A stretch of DNA of 64,000 bases from Rahnella laticis (GCF_015644585.1 NZ_JADOBI010000004.1:186001-250000); one strand, 5' to 3'; numbered from the stretch's first letter, positions 10,875-20,733 are shown. A program made the numbers and translations. The notes: a model not told the origin generated them from the sequence alone.

Positions 10875-11912
10875 TCAGACGGCGGCGTTGTAAAACTGTG
10901 CGGTATCGGCATGAACCAGCTGTTCGGCCAGCGCGGCCTGTTGCTGGTTATCGCCCATTTCGGTTTCGAACACCTGCGGGTTCAGCCCCAGTTTGCCAAA
11001 CAGAATGAGATCTTTATCTTCCGCCGGGTTCGGCGTGGTCAGCAGCTTGCAGCCGTAGAAAATGGAGTTGGCACCGGCCATAAAGCACATCGCCTGCGTC
11101 TGTTCGCTCATCTGTTCGCGACCGGCGGAAAGACGGACATACGACTGCGGCATCATGATGCGCGCCACGGCGATAGTGCGGATAAAATCAAACGGATCGA
11201 CATCGTCGTTATCAGCCAGCGGCGTGCCTTTCACTTTCACCAGCATGTTGATCGGCACGCTTTCCGGCGGCACCTGCAGGTTCGCCAGCTGCATCAGCAG
11301 ACCGGCACGGTCTTTGACGGTTTCACCTAAACCAACAATCCCGCCGGAGCAGACTTTAATGCCCGCGCCGCGTACTTCCGACAGCGTATCCAGACGTTCC
11401 TGATAGCTGCGGGTGGTGATGATGCTGCCGTAAAATTCCGGCGAGGTATCCAGATTGTGGTTGTAGAAATCCAGACCGGCATGCGCCAGACGCTGCGCCT
11501 GCGAGGTGTTCAGCGTGCCGAGCGTCATGCAGGTTTCCATCCCCAGTTCTTTCACGCCCTGCACCATTTGCTCGAGGTACGGCATGTCACGGTCGTGCGG
11601 GTTTTTCCACGCGGCGCCCATGCAGAAACGGGTCGAACCGGCGGCTTTCGCCTGACGGGCGGATTCAAGCACCTGCTCGACCTCCATCAGACGCTCAGAT
11701 TCCAGCCCGGTTTTGTAACGGGAACTCTGCGGACAGTATTTACAGTCTTCCGGGCAGGCACCGGTTTTGATCGACAACAGCGTACTGACCTGAACCTGAC
11801 GCGGATCGAAGTGCTGACGGTGAACCTGCTGGGCTTCAAACATCAGCTCAAGGAAAGGTTTGGAAAACAGTGCCTGAGTTTTTTCAAGCGTCCATTGGGT
11901 GCGGATAGTCAT
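10875..11912 (-). CDS. bioB: Biotin synthase
   Basis: BioB is the radical-SAM enzyme that inserts sulfur into dethiobiotin. The 345-residue product has the radical-SAM cluster motif C53-x3-C57-x2-C60 (CPEDCKYC) at the same positions as E. coli. It also has YNHNLDTS and the GGIVGLGE segment. The frame is open 20 codons further upstream, but the ATG at 11910-11912 gives the conserved N-terminus. It is first in the bioBFCD operon and divergent from bioA, with BirA-like operators between them. Confidence 0.97.
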   Translation of the reverse strand: MTIRTQWTLEKTQALFSKPFLELMFEAQQVHRQHFDPRQVQVSTLLSIKTGACPEDCKYCPQSSRYKTGLESERLMEVEQVLESARQAKAAGSTRFCMGAAWKNPHDRDMPYLEQMVQGVKELGMETCMTLGTLNTSQAQRLAHAGLDFYNHNLDTSPEFYGSIITTRSYQERLDTLSEVRGAGIKVCSGGIVGLGETVKDRAGLLMQLANLQVPPESVPINMLVKVKGTPLADNDDVDPFDFIRTIAVARIMMPQSYVRLSAGREQMSEQTQAMCFMAGANSIFYGCKLLTTPNPAEDKDLILFGKLGLNPQVFETEMGDNQQQAALAEQLVHADTAQFYNAAV

Positions 11913-11962
11913 TCGACAACTCCAAAATAAATGTTTCGTGAACGTTTTTATGGTCGGTATAC

Positions 11963-12025
11963 TGTCAACCATTCTCGATTCGTTTTAGTTTACGGTCAAC
12001 GATAATTACATTTTTTAGTTTACAA
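11963..12025. promoter_or_regulatory. bioA/bioB operator region with two BirA-like sites in tandem
   Basis: The 136-base divergent interval holds two similar dyads. Site 1 is TGTCAACC-N16-AGTTTACG (11963-11994). Site 2 is GGTCAACG-N15-AGTTTACA (about 11994-12024). Both resemble the BirA operator (TTGTAAACC-N14/16-GGTTTACAA) with mismatches. BirA with biotinyl-AMP represses both bio directions in E. coli from a single site. Which dyad is functional, or whether both are, cannot be told here. Confidence 0.6.
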
Positions 12026-12048
12026 CTTACCGCCCGCAGGAATCCTTT

Positions 12049-13326
12049 ATGAGCCCCGCCGATATCGAATTCGACCAGCGCCACATCTGGCATCCGTACA
12101 CATCCATGACCAAACCGCTGCCCGCGTATCCGGTGGAATCGGCGTCCGGCGTGCTTTTACATCTGGCCGACGGGCGTGAGCTGGTGGACGGCATGTCGTC
12201 CTGGTGGGCGGCGATCCACGGCTATAACCACCCGCAACTGAATCAGGCCGCGGTTGAGCAAATTGGCAAAATGTCGCACGTCATGTTTGGCGGCATCACG
12301 CATCCTTCAGCCATCGCGCTGTCGCGCCGTCTGGTAGAAATGACGCCTGCCGGGCTGGAATGCGTGTTTCTGGCGGATTCAGGTTCGGTGGCGGTGGAAG
12401 TGGCACTGAAAATGGCGATGCAATACTGGCAGGCGCGCGGCGAGAAACGTCAGACGCTGCTGACGCTGCGCAACGGCTATCACGGCGATACCTTCGGCGC
12501 AATGTCGGTCTGCGATCCGCAAAATTCGATGCACAGTTTGTATCAGGGATATCTGCCGCAGCATCTGTTTGCCGACGCGCCGCAGAGCCGTTTTGACGGC
12601 GAATGGGACGAAGCGGATATTGCGCCTTTCGCCAAAATGCTCGATGAAAATCACAGCAAAATTGCCGCGGTGATTTTAGAGCCGGTGGTTCAGGGCGCGG
12701 GCGGGATGCGGATTTACCATCCGCTGTATCTTAAACGGGTGCGTAACCTGTGCGATCAGTACGGCATACTGCTGATTGCCGATGAGATTGCCACCGGTTT
12801 TGGCCGCACCGGCAAGCTGTTTGCCTGTGACCATGCGAAAATTTCGCCAGATATTCTCTGCCTCGGCAAAGCGCTGACCGGCGGCTATATGACGCTTTCC
12901 GCCACGCTGACCACGCGGCATGTCGCGGAAGTGATCAGCAACGGCGAAGCGGGTTGTTTCATGCACGGCCCGACGTTTATGGGCAATCCGCTGGCCTGCG
13001 CGGTCGCCAATGCCAGCCTGCGCTTATTGTCGGAAAACCGCTGGCAGGCGCAGGTACTCAATATCGAGAAACAGCTGAAAAATGAATTACTGCCGCTGGC
13101 CGGACATCCGGCAGTGGCCGACGTGCGCGTGCTCGGCGCGATTGGCGTGGTGGAAATGCACCAGCCGGTCAACATGGCGCAACTGCAAAAACATTTCGTG
13201 GAACAGGGCGTGTGGATCCGTCCGTTCGGCAAGCTGATTTACCTGATGCCGCCGTACATCATCACGCAGGAAGAACTCCGTAAACTGACCGGTGCCATTG
13301 CCAGCGCCCTCGGCGCGCTCTATTGA
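12049..13326 (+). CDS. bioA: Adenosylmethionine--8-amino-7-oxononanoate aminotransferase
   Basis: BioA converts 8-amino-7-oxononanoate to 7,8-diaminopelargonate using SAM as the amino donor. The 425-residue class III aminotransferase has HIWHPYTSM near its start and [16 protein letters not shown]. It also has [20 protein letters not shown] and the PLP lysine in [12 protein letters not shown]. The length is near that of E. coli BioA. It is transcribed away from bioB across the shared operator region. A near-repeat of the sequence around the stop codon (TTGATCACCAGGTATTGATCACAC) follows it. Confidence 0.97.
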   Translation: MSPADIEFDQRHIWHPYTSMTKPLPAYPVESASGVLLHLADGRELVDGMSSWWAAIHGYNHPQLNQAAVEQIGKMSHVMFGGITHPSAIALSRRLVEMTPAGLECVFLADSGSVAVEVALKMAMQYWQARGEKRQTLLTLRNGYHGDTFGAMSVCDPQNSMHSLYQGYLPQHLFADAPQSRFDGEWDEADIAPFAKMLDENHSKIAAVILEPVVQGAGGMRIYHPLYLKRVRNLCDQYGILLIADEIATGFGRTGKLFACDHAKISPDILCLGKALTGGYMTLSATLTTRHVAEVISNGEAGCFMHGPTFMGNPLACAVANASLRLLSENRWQAQVLNIEKQLKNELLPLAGHPAVADVRVLGAIGVVEMHQPVNMAQLQKHFVEQGVWIRPFGKLIYLMPPYIITQEELRKLTGAIASALGALY

Positions 13327-13368
13327 TCACCAGGTATTGATCACACTTTATTGATAACACGGCATTGC

Positions 13369-14331
13369 TCACACGGCGCTGACCAGCCGGTGTGACGTCG
13401 ACAATAGCGCGCTCAGCTTTTCCCGGCTGAGACGCGCCTGTTCATTGAGAAAATCAATTGCCACTTTCAGTGCGGGCGTCGGGTTTTCCGGATACAACAA
13501 CGTATAAGATGCGCCGCTCGTCACGCATAACGGGAAAGGCGCAATCACCCTGCCCGCCTGCAAGTCATCTTCGATTAACGTCAGATCGCCGATCGCCACG
13601 CCATAACCCTGAAGCGCCGAATTAATTGCCAGATCCAGCGTGTCGAAATGCTGTGATTTCTCCGACGGCAACCCCTGCACGCCCTCTTCCCGCAGCCACA
13701 AAAGCCAGTCGCGGCGGTCGCGGGTCGGGTGCAGCAGCGTTTTATCCGCCAGATCGGCAACCGCAGTTTTCCCTTTATGACGGGGCAAAAAATCCGGCGT
13801 GCAGACCGGCGTCAGCACTTCGTCAAACAGATGATGCGCGCGGCGCTGCGATTCCGGTGGCCGCCCGAAAATCACGGCGGCATCAAAATGCTCATTGCTG
13901 AAATCCACGCCGTGCGCAATCGAGGCCGTCAGTTCGATGCGCATATCAGGCCGGTCGTTTTGCAGCTGGATCACGCGTGGCAATAACCAGCGCATCGAAC
14001 AGGTCGGGCATTTGATCCGCAGCGTGTCCGGGTGTGAACCGACGCGTTTCAGCGCATCACCCATCAGCGACAGTGCCTGCTGCACGGGCGGTAATAGTTG
14101 CGCGCCGCGCGGGGTCAGCGTCAGCCCGCGGGCCTGACGTAAAAACAACGGATACCCCAGCGACGTTTCCAGCCCGGTTATCTGGCGGCTGACCGCGCCC
14201 TGCGTGATGTGCAGCAACGTGGCGGCATGCGTCAGGTTCAGGGTTTGCGCGACGACAGCAAAGGTTTTTAGCACGTTGAGCGACGGTAAATTCAGTGCAT
14301 TCAGATACGACAGTTCAGGCGAAAGTGTCAC
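13369..14331 (-). CDS. LysR-family transcriptional regulator (GcvA-like)
   Basis: The 320-residue protein has an N-terminal winged HTH (LKTFAVVAQTLNLTHAATLL followed by ITQGAVSRQITGLE) and a C-terminal substrate-binding domain, as in GcvA-type LysR regulators. The start appears to be GTG at 14329-14331 behind a G-rich stretch. It is transcribed divergently from the aminotransferase gene with about 157 bases between, the usual arrangement of a LysR regulator with its target. The effector is unknown; an amino acid is a reasonable guess given the two genes that follow. Confidence 0.85.
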   Translation of the reverse strand: MTLSPELSYLNALNLPSLNVLKTFAVVAQTLNLTHAATLLHITQGAVSRQITGLETSLGYPLFLRQARGLTLTPRGAQLLPPVQQALSLMGDALKRVGSHPDTLRIKCPTCSMRWLLPRVIQLQNDRPDMRIELTASIAHGVDFSNEHFDAAVIFGRPPESQRRAHHLFDEVLTPVCTPDFLPRHKGKTAVADLADKTLLHPTRDRRDWLLWLREEGVQGLPSEKSQHFDTLDLAINSALQGYGVAIGDLTLIEDDLQAGRVIAPFPLCVTSGASYTLLYPENPTPALKVAIDFLNEQARLSREKLSALLSTSHRLVSAV

Positions 14332-14488
14332 GGAGCCCCCGGTAGATTCAGCATTTAGCCATGACGGCTGATCATGGCGAGTATGACAAATTTTCCATTG
14401 TCGGCACAGGCGAACTGCTGCTTAATCGTTAAACACCCGTTTTAACCTTCTCATGGCCGCCCGGCCTGTTTCCTTTGGGGAAAATGCT

Positions 14489-15643
14489 ATGAAAAGCGCG
14501 ATGTCGCCGCAGTCTAAATTACCGGATGTCGGCACCACTATTTTCACCGTGATTGGCCAGCTAAGCGCCGAGCACAATGCCCTGAACTTATCGCAGGGCG
14601 CACCGAATTTCTCCTGCCAGCCTGCGCTTATCGACAGCGTTGCCAAAGCCATGCGCGACGGTCATAACCAGTATGCACCGATGAGCGGAGTGGCCGCGCT
14701 GCGCCATGCGCTTTCCGCCAAAGTTGAAGCACTTTACGGTTGCCATTATGACGCCGACAGCGAAGTCACCGTGATTGCCAGCGCCAGCGAAGGCTTGTAT
14801 TCCGCCATCAGCGCACTGGTGCATCCGGGCGATGAAGTTATTTATTTCGAACCGTCGTTTGACAGCTACGCGCCAATTGTCCGCTTACAGGGCGCAAAAC
14901 CGGTGGCGATCGGCCTGTCGATGGAAGATTTCAGCATCGACTGGGATCAGGTTGCGAGCGCCATTAACAGCTGCACGCGCATGATCATCATCAACAGCCC
15001 GCACAACCCGACCGGCGCGATTTTCACTGATTTCGACATCGAACGTCTGACGGCGCTGACCAAAGATACTGACATCGTGATTTTGTCGGACGAAGTTTAC
15101 GAGCACGTCGTTTTCGACGGCGAGCGCCACGAAAGCATGGCCTGCCATCCGCAGCTGGCCGAGCGCAGCGTCATTGTGTCGTCATTCGGCAAGACCTATC
15201 ACGTCACCGGCTGGCGCGTGGGTTATTGCCTGGCACCGGCGGAACTGATGGACGAAATCCGCAAAGTTCATCAGTTTATGGTGTTCTCCGCCGACACGCC
15301 GATGCAGGTTGCGTTTGCCGAAGCGCTGGCCGATCCGCAAAGCTATCTCGGTCTGGCGGATTTTTATCAGAAAAAACGCGATTTGCTGGCGGAAGCGCTG
15401 AGCGAATCCCGCTTTGAATTACTCCCAAGCCGTGGCAGTTTCTTTATGCTGGCGCGTTTTAGTCATTTCAGCCCGCTGACCGACGATGAATTTGTGCTGA
15501 GCCTGATCCGGGATCACCAGATTGCCACCATCCCGCTGTCGGCCTTTTACAGTAATAACAAACCCACCGGGCTTATCCGCCTGAGCTTTGCCAAAGATAA
15601 CGACACGCTGTATGAAGGCGCACGCCGTCTGTGTCGCGTCTGA
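14489..15643 (+). CDS. PLP-dependent aminotransferase, YbdL-like (methionine/aromatic 2-oxoacid type)
   Basis: The 384-residue class I aminotransferase resembles E. coli YbdL, a methionine-preferring transaminase. Shared stretches include SKLPDVGTTIFT, LSQGAPNF, the cofactor segment SPHNPTGAIF, LSDEVYEHVVFD and the PLP lysine in VSSFGKTYHVTGWRVGYC. The ATG at 14489 follows GGGGAAAA; an earlier in-frame start would add 12 residues without family support. It is followed 35 bases later by an amino-acid binding protein, so the two may act on the same amino acid. Confidence 0.85.
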   Translation: MKSAMSPQSKLPDVGTTIFTVIGQLSAEHNALNLSQGAPNFSCQPALIDSVAKAMRDGHNQYAPMSGVAALRHALSAKVEALYGCHYDADSEVTVIASASEGLYSAISALVHPGDEVIYFEPSFDSYAPIVRLQGAKPVAIGLSMEDFSIDWDQVASAINSCTRMIIINSPHNPTGAIFTDFDIERLTALTKDTDIVILSDEVYEHVVFDGERHESMACHPQLAERSVIVSSFGKTYHVTGWRVGYCLAPAELMDEIRKVHQFMVFSADTPMQVAFAEALADPQSYLGLADFYQKKRDLLAEALSESRFELLPSRGSFFMLARFSHFSPLTDDEFVLSLIRDHQIATIPLSAFYSNNKPTGLIRLSFAKDNDTLYEGARRLCRV

Positions 15644-15678
15644 GCCTACTTTCTGATACCGCAGGGGAATTGTGAATA

Positions 15679-16458
15679 ATGAAAAAATTGAAAATCGCAT
15701 TGCTGTTAGGTTGTGCCGTGGCGTCTTTTTCTGCGCTGGCAGACGGTTCCACGCTGAAATTCGGTCTGGAAGCGCAGTATCCGCCGTTTGAATCCAAAAG
15801 CGCCACCGGCGAATTGCAGGGCTTTGATATTGATTTGGGTAATGCCGTTTGCGCCGCGGCCAGCGTGAAATGCGAATGGTACGACACCTCTTTCGATGGC
15901 CTGATTGCCGCCCTTCAGGCGCGTAAATTCGATGCAATCAACTCCGCCATGAACGTAACCGAAAAGCGTCGTCAGGCGATCGACTTCACCAACGTGATTT
16001 ACCGCGTACCGACGAAGCTGATTGCCAAAAAAGATTCCGGCCTGCTGCCGACCGTTGATGCGCTGAAAGGTAAACACATCGGCGTATTGCAGGGCTCGAT
16101 TCAGGAAAGTTACGCGCAGGCGCACTGGGCACCGAAAGGCGTGGATATTGTTTCTTATCAGGATCAGAACCAGGTGTATCTGGACTTGTCCTCAGGACGT
16201 CTGGACGGCACGTTAGTGCTGGCTCCGGCAGGCCAGAGCGGATTCTTGTCACGTCCTGATGGCAAGGATTACGGCTTTGTCGGCGACGCCGTGCGCGACG
16301 ATAAAATCCTCGGCAGTGGCATTGCCTTCGGCCTGCGTAAAGGTGATACCGCGCTGAAAGAAAAACTCGACACCGCCATCGCCAAAGTGCAGAACGACGG
16401 CGTAGTGAAGACGCTTTCGAAGAAATATTTCGGCGATATTGATGTGAGTGTGAAGTAA
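15679..16458 (+). CDS. Periplasmic amino-acid binding protein (ArgT/HisJ family)
   Basis: The 259-residue product has a typical signal peptide (MKKLKIALLLGCAVASFSALA, cleavage after ALA). It is followed by the family-3 solute-binding domain: LKFGLEAQYPPFESK, GFDIDLGNAVCAA, WYDTSFDGLIAALQARKFDA and a TEKRRQAIDFT block. These are hallmarks of lysine/arginine/ornithine or histidine binding proteins. No permease or ATPase genes accompany it, so it must work with a transporter encoded elsewhere. It appears to share a transcript with the upstream aminotransferase gene. Confidence 0.85.
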   Translation: MKKLKIALLLGCAVASFSALADGSTLKFGLEAQYPPFESKSATGELQGFDIDLGNAVCAAASVKCEWYDTSFDGLIAALQARKFDAINSAMNVTEKRRQAIDFTNVIYRVPTKLIAKKDSGLLPTVDALKGKHIGVLQGSIQESYAQAHWAPKGVDIVSYQDQNQVYLDLSSGRLDGTLVLAPAGQSGFLSRPDGKDYGFVGDAVRDDKILGSGIAFGLRKGDTALKEKLDTAIAKVQNDGVVKTLSKKYFGDIDVSVK

Positions 16459-16467
16459 TTTTTTTCT

Positions 16468-16495
16468 GCGCCTCACCTGTATTCCGGTGAGGCGC
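16468..16495. other. 10-bp stem hairpin between convergent genes
   Basis: GCGCCTCACC and GGTGAGGCGC form a perfect inverted repeat with an 8-base loop, between the binding-protein gene and aphA, which converge. Neither side has a good T-run after the stem in the direction of transcription, so terminator function is uncertain. Confidence 0.6.
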
Positions 16496-16518
16496 AAATC
16501 CTGCCACTGCTTTTCTTA

Positions 16519-17232
16519 TCAGTACTCAGAATTCACAATCACTTCTTCGCCAAAGATGCCGGCCTGCGGTAACGGTTTATAGCTGGAGTTTGACGCACGT
16601 AATACGCGGATGCCGCGCGCACCGGCGGCCTGTGCGGCGGTGATGTCGTTGTCCGAATCCCCGTAGAAAATCTTCATCTGCTTATCTTTCAGCCACTGCG
16701 TTTTGGTGTTCTGCCCGGCTTTGTCACCGGCAAAAATCACCGGATTGACTTTGTCTTGCGGGATCTGGAAATCATTCTGCAAGGTTTTGGTGACGGTTTC
16801 GGTTTTGGTTTCACTGCGCCCGGTAACGAAATAAATGCTGTCGCCGCGTTTGAGGTGCATGGCAATCAGGCTTTTCGCCACGTCTTTCGGCATGCTGAAT
16901 TCGTCCCAGCCGTTATTCATTTTTTCCCAGAATTTCGGGTTTTTCAGATAGTCCTGTTTGCCCGGAGAAAATTCCAGCTGGCCACGGTAAAAGCCCGGCG
17001 AAGAAAACAACACAGTGTCATCAATATCGAAACCCACCGCCAGCGGCGGACGGCCTTGCAGACTGTTTTCAATTTGCGCGACAGAAACCCAGTGAACCGG
17101 CGACTGTTGGGCAAGTTGTGCAACGTTAACGCCCGGATACAGCGGCGCGGATGCAGCGTCTTTTGCCGTCGCCGTTTGGCCAAGGCTGAGCAGCAGGAAA
17201 ACGGCACTGAGTGCCAGAGGTATTTTACGCAT
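16519..17232 (-). CDS. aphA: Class B acid phosphatase AphA
   Basis: AphA is a periplasmic non-specific phosphatase and phosphotransferase of the HAD superfamily. The 237-residue precursor starts [20 protein letters not shown], a signal peptide probably cut after TATA. It carries the DDDD-type nucleophile motif [11 protein letters not shown], the [10 protein letters not shown] segment, and [13 protein letters not shown]. The ATG at 17230-17232 follows AAGGGA; the longer frame upstream adds 29 residues that spoil the signal peptide. It is monocistronic. Confidence 0.95.
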   Translation of the reverse strand: MRKIPLALSAVFLLLSLGQTATAKDAASAPLYPGVNVAQLAQQSPVHWVSVAQIENSLQGRPPLAVGFDIDDTVLFSSPGFYRGQLEFSPGKQDYLKNPKFWEKMNNGWDEFSMPKDVAKSLIAMHLKRGDSIYFVTGRSETKTETVTKTLQNDFQIPQDKVNPVIFAGDKAGQNTKTQWLKDKQMKIFYGDSDNDITAAQAAGARGIRVLRASNSSYKPLPQAGIFGEEVIVNSEY

Positions 17233-17502
17233 CGGGATCCCTTTTTTATGCTTATTAATCTGAAAGATAAAACGGAGCAAGTGGTCAAAAACCTTACCGA
17301 ACATACCTGCGCCCTTCACAGACTTAAAGGGATTTCTCGGACAAAGTCATAGGAAAAGATGATGGTCACAGTTTGGGTATAAAACGCATGACTCATAAGA
17401 ACATGGCATAAACCGCTTCATGCGAAAACAACTTCGCGTCCTATACTTATTCCCAATTACGTCGACTTTTAACTCTCTTATATGAAACGGGAAGGTATTG
17501 GT

Positions 17503-18540
17503 ATGTCTCAATCTCAGTCTGAAAACCGCCGCATCGTTCTGGCGTCCCGCCCTCATGGTAAACCTGTTGATGACAATTTCCGTCTGGAAAAAGCCCCGCT
17601 GCCCGCGGCCAAAGAAGGCCAGCTTTTACTGCGCACCGTCTGGCTTTCTCTTGACCCTTACATGCGCGGGCGGATGTCCGACGCGCCTTCGTATGCCGCG
17701 CCGGTGCAAATCGGTGAAGTGATGACCGGCGGCGGAGTGTCCCGCGTGGTGGAATCCCACAACCCGGATTTCAAGACCGGCGATCTCGTCGTGGGCAGAA
17801 CCGGCTGGCAGGATTACGCCGTTGTGAACGCAGATGAAGTGAAAAAGCTGGAAGGCGCTGCGCTCAGGCAACCGTCTCTGGCATTGGGCGTACTGGGGAT
17901 GCCGGGCTTCACCGCGTTTATGGGGCTGCTGGATATCGGCGAACCGAAACCGGGCGAGACGCTGGTGGTCGCCGCAGCCACCGGGCCGGTCGGATCCCTG
18001 GTCGGACAAATCGGTAAAATCAAAGGTTGCCGCGTGGTGGGTATCGCCGGGGGTGAAGAGAAATGTCGCTACGCCGTGGAGCATTTCGGCTTCGACGAAT
18101 GCTTAGATCACCGCGCGCCAGATTTGGACCAACGTCTCAAAGCCGCCTGCCCTGACGGCATCGACGTTTATTTCGAAAATGTCGGCGGCGCGGTGTTTGA
18201 CGCGGTTCTTCCGTTGCTCAATACCAAAGCCCGTATTCCGGTATGCGGTCTGGTTTCGCAATACAACGCCACCGGCCTGAAAGAAGGCCACGACCGCCTG
18301 TCACTGCTTGCCAGCACGATTTTGAGAAAGCGTCTGCGCATGCAGGGTTTCATTATTTTTGATGATTACGGCCATCGTTATCCGGAATTTGCAAAACAGA
18401 TGGGCGAATGGTTTGAAGCAGGGAAAGTGAAGTTCCGCGAAGATGTTGTTGAAGGGCTGGAAAACGCACCTCAGGCGTTCTTCGGTCTGCTTGAGGGTAA
18501 AAACTTTGGCAAACTGGTCGTTCGTGTCGGGCAGGATTGA
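17503..18540 (+). CDS. NADP-dependent oxidoreductase, CurA/YncB-type medium-chain reductase
   Basis: The 345-residue protein belongs to the zinc-free medium-chain reductase family that includes E. coli CurA and leukotriene B4 dehydrogenases. It has LSLDPYMRGRMSD near residue 50, GMPGFTAFMGLLDIGEPKPG, and the nucleotide-binding AAATGPVGSLVGQIGKIKGC. YFENVGGAVFDAVLPLL and CGLVSQYNATG are also typical. Such enzymes reduce carbon-carbon double bonds of enones. The ATG at 17503 is chosen because GGGAAGG precedes it. A PfpI-type gene follows 27 bases after the stop, so the two may form an operon dealing with reactive carbonyls. Confidence 0.85.
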   Translation: MSQSQSENRRIVLASRPHGKPVDDNFRLEKAPLPAAKEGQLLLRTVWLSLDPYMRGRMSDAPSYAAPVQIGEVMTGGGVSRVVESHNPDFKTGDLVVGRTGWQDYAVVNADEVKKLEGAALRQPSLALGVLGMPGFTAFMGLLDIGEPKPGETLVVAAATGPVGSLVGQIGKIKGCRVVGIAGGEEKCRYAVEHFGFDECLDHRAPDLDQRLKAACPDGIDVYFENVGGAVFDAVLPLLNTKARIPVCGLVSQYNATGLKEGHDRLSLLASTILRKRLRMQGFIIFDDYGHRYPEFAKQMGEWFEAGKVKFREDVVEGLENAPQAFFGLLEGKNFGKLVVRVGQD

Positions 18541-18567
18541 TCCCTGACTGCGTCCACAGGAGGTAAC

Positions 18568-19263
18568 ATGAAATTACTGATTGTATTGACATCGCACGAT
18601 AAGCTCGGCGAAACCGGTAAGAAAACCGGTTTCTGGCTGGAGGAATTCACCGCACCGTATTACGAATTTCTGGATGCCGGCGCGACACTGACGCTGGCGT
18701 CGCCTAAAGGCGGGCAACCGCCGCTTGATCCAAAAAGCGATGAACCGGATGCACAGACTGAAACCACGGCGCGTTTTCGTCAGGATAAAAGCGCTCAACA
18801 CGCGCTCGCCACAACGGTGAAACTGGCGGAGGTGAATGTTGCTGATTTCGATGCTATTTTTTATCCCGGCGGCCACGGCCCGTTGTGGGATCTGGCGGAA
18901 GACGCGCATTCGGTGGAGCTGATTAAGGCGTTCTGGACGGCAGGCAAACCGGTTGCCGCCGTTTGCCACGCGCCCGGCGTTTTGCGCAACGTGCTGCTTG
19001 ACGATGGCACGCCGCTGGTCAAAGACAAGCGCGTGACCGGATTCAGCAACAGCGAAGAGGACGCCGTCGGGCTGACGGACATCGTGCCTTTCCTGGTAGA
19101 AGACGAGCTGAAAAAGCACGGCGGCGATTACAGCAAAGCCGCTGACTGGCGTCCGTACGTTCTCACCGACGGCAAGCTGATCACCGGGCAGAATCCGGCG
19201 TCGTCCAAAGCCGTCGCACAAGCCTTGCTGAAATTGCTCGGCGGCGCAGAGTTCAGCAAATGA
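18568..19263 (+). CDS. DJ-1/PfpI-family protein (type 1 glutamine amidotransferase-like)
   Basis: The 231-residue protein has the DJ-1/PfpI fold. The nucleophile elbow is AAVCHAPGVL with its Cys, and FDAIFYPGGHGPLWDL contributes the family's acidic residue region. Relatives of this length include Hsp31-type glyoxalases and chaperones. AGGAGG precedes the ATG. The upstream neighbour is an enone reductase, consistent with, but not proving, a shared role against reactive aldehydes. Confidence 0.8.
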   Translation: MKLLIVLTSHDKLGETGKKTGFWLEEFTAPYYEFLDAGATLTLASPKGGQPPLDPKSDEPDAQTETTARFRQDKSAQHALATTVKLAEVNVADFDAIFYPGGHGPLWDLAEDAHSVELIKAFWTAGKPVAAVCHAPGVLRNVLLDDGTPLVKDKRVTGFSNSEEDAVGLTDIVPFLVEDELKKHGGDYSKAADWRPYVLTDGKLITGQNPASSKAVAQALLKLLGGAEFSK

Positions 19264-19338
19264 TCTGACGCGGCTGGCGGCAAAGCATCACTGACAGTGA
19301 TATACAGCTGATTCCTGTGGTATAAAAGACGCAGAAAA

Positions 19339-19369
19339 GGTGGTCAGTTTTACTGGCCGCCGTTTTTTT
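19339..19369 (+). terminator. Rho-independent terminator after the PfpI-type gene
   Basis: GGTGGTCAGT and ACTGGCCGCC pair (two G-U pairs) around a 3-base loop, followed by seven T. Confidence 0.8.
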
Positions 19370-19433
19370 ATTGCGGCAATGGCCGCGACATTGAAAAAAA
19401 AGAATAACTTTCTTCATCAAGGAGTCAGTCATA

Positions 19434-20714
19434 GTGAAAATTTCCACCCTGTCACGCGCGTGCGCTATGTTGTCTGCCAGCCTGATTTTGGCGGCATGTA
19501 GCAGCAGCCATCAAGGCTTATCCAGCCAGGTTGCGCCGGGCACCGCGTCACTGCCCGTGTTATCAGCGGACGAAGCGGCCAACTTTACAGCGAAAAATTA
19601 TCTGGCCTTTGGCGGCCCTTCTTTGCAGGTTCAGCAACAGGGCTGGTTCCCTAAACTGGCAAGCACTGACGCGGCGAAAACCAACTTTGTGGTTGGCCCG
19701 CAGTTAGGCACCGATGGCGCATCGTATTCCACCGTACAACAGGCGGTAAATGCAGCACTGGCCGTGCGTAACCACGGTGAGCGTATCTTCATTAAAATCC
19801 TGCCGGGCACATACAACGGCGCGGTTTACATTCCGGCTGGCGCACCGCCAGTGACCTTATTCGGTGCAGGTAACAGCTCTGCGGATGTCACGCTGACGCA
19901 AACGCTGGAAGCCTCTGCGGCACCGGCGGCGTACCGCGCAACCGTCAGCCCTAACGGCCAGTTCCTGCCGGGCGACCGCGCATTCTATATGTTCCAGAAC
20001 TGTGCGAATCTGACGACCGAAACTATCGGCACAGGTTGTACGGCGACCGTCTGGTCACAAAGCAACGGCCTGCAAGTACAGAACCTGACCATTGGTAACG
20101 CCCTGCTTGATACCGTTGACGGCGGCGATCATTCAGCCGTTGCTCTGCGTACCGACGGCGACAACGTGATTCTCGACAACGTCCGTCTGATTGGCCGCCA
20201 GAACACCTTTATGGTGAACACCGCCAACATCCACAACCAGACAGACAACAGCCGTTACAGCCGTGCTTACGTGCATAACAGCCTGATCGTGGGTGACGTG
20301 GATTACGTGTTTGGTCGTGCTAATGCCGTATTCGACCACGTTGAATTCCACACCGTCAGCAGCCGCGGCGTGAAACAGGCGTCCATCTTCGCACCGAATA
20401 CACCAGCCACAGCACCTTACGGTTTCCTGGTGATCGACAGCAATCTGACCGGCGACCGTGGTTTCGAGCAGGCAGCGAAAGCGAAAATGGGCCGCGCGTG
20501 GGATGCTAACGATGCCAGCAGCCAGCTGGTCATTCGCGACAGCAGCTTCGACAACAGCTACGACCAGATGAACCCGTGGGGCGACGCCGTCTTCTCCGGT
20601 CATCCGTTTGTGGGTAACGTGCCGAAAGATGAAAAACAGCAGCGCAACCTGAATGACACCAACTTCAACCGCCTGTGGCAGTACAACAATGTGCTGACTC
20701 AGCCTGCGAAGTAA
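19434..20714 (+). CDS. ybhC: YbhC-type pectinesterase-fold outer-membrane lipoprotein
   Basis: The 426-residue product starts with a lipoprotein signal whose lipobox is LILAAC. It is followed by a right-handed beta-helix of the pectinesterase family: GADGASYSTVQQAVNAAL-like repeat start, LPGTYNGAVYIP, SAVALRTDGDN, VDYVFGRANAVFDHVEF and RAWD. Length and features match E. coli YbhC, an acyl-CoA thioesterase-like lipoprotein that is not a true pectin esterase. The start is GTG at 19434, preceded by AAGGAG nine bases away. E. coli also has ybhC near the bio cluster. Confidence 0.88.
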   Translation: MKISTLSRACAMLSASLILAACSSSHQGLSSQVAPGTASLPVLSADEAANFTAKNYLAFGGPSLQVQQQGWFPKLASTDAAKTNFVVGPQLGTDGASYSTVQQAVNAALAVRNHGERIFIKILPGTYNGAVYIPAGAPPVTLFGAGNSSADVTLTQTLEASAAPAAYRATVSPNGQFLPGDRAFYMFQNCANLTTETIGTGCTATVWSQSNGLQVQNLTIGNALLDTVDGGDHSAVALRTDGDNVILDNVRLIGRQNTFMVNTANIHNQTDNSRYSRAYVHNSLIVGDVDYVFGRANAVFDHVEFHTVSSRGVKQASIFAPNTPATAPYGFLVIDSNLTGDRGFEQAAKAKMGRAWDANDASSQLVIRDSSFDNSYDQMNPWGDAVFSGHPFVGNVPKDEKQQRNLNDTNFNRLWQYNNVLTQPAK

Positions 20715-20733
20715 TTCAGTCTGACGCAATAAA

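Noticed and set aside
13324-13366. Repeated TTGATCACC/TTGATCACAC words after bioA as a tandem repeat element
   Set aside because: Only two short imperfect copies are seen, one partly inside the bioA stop region; too little to call a repeat family.
16468-16495. Hairpin between the binding protein and aphA as a standard terminator
   Set aside because: The stem is perfect but neither strand has a T-run following it, so it is listed only as a hairpin.
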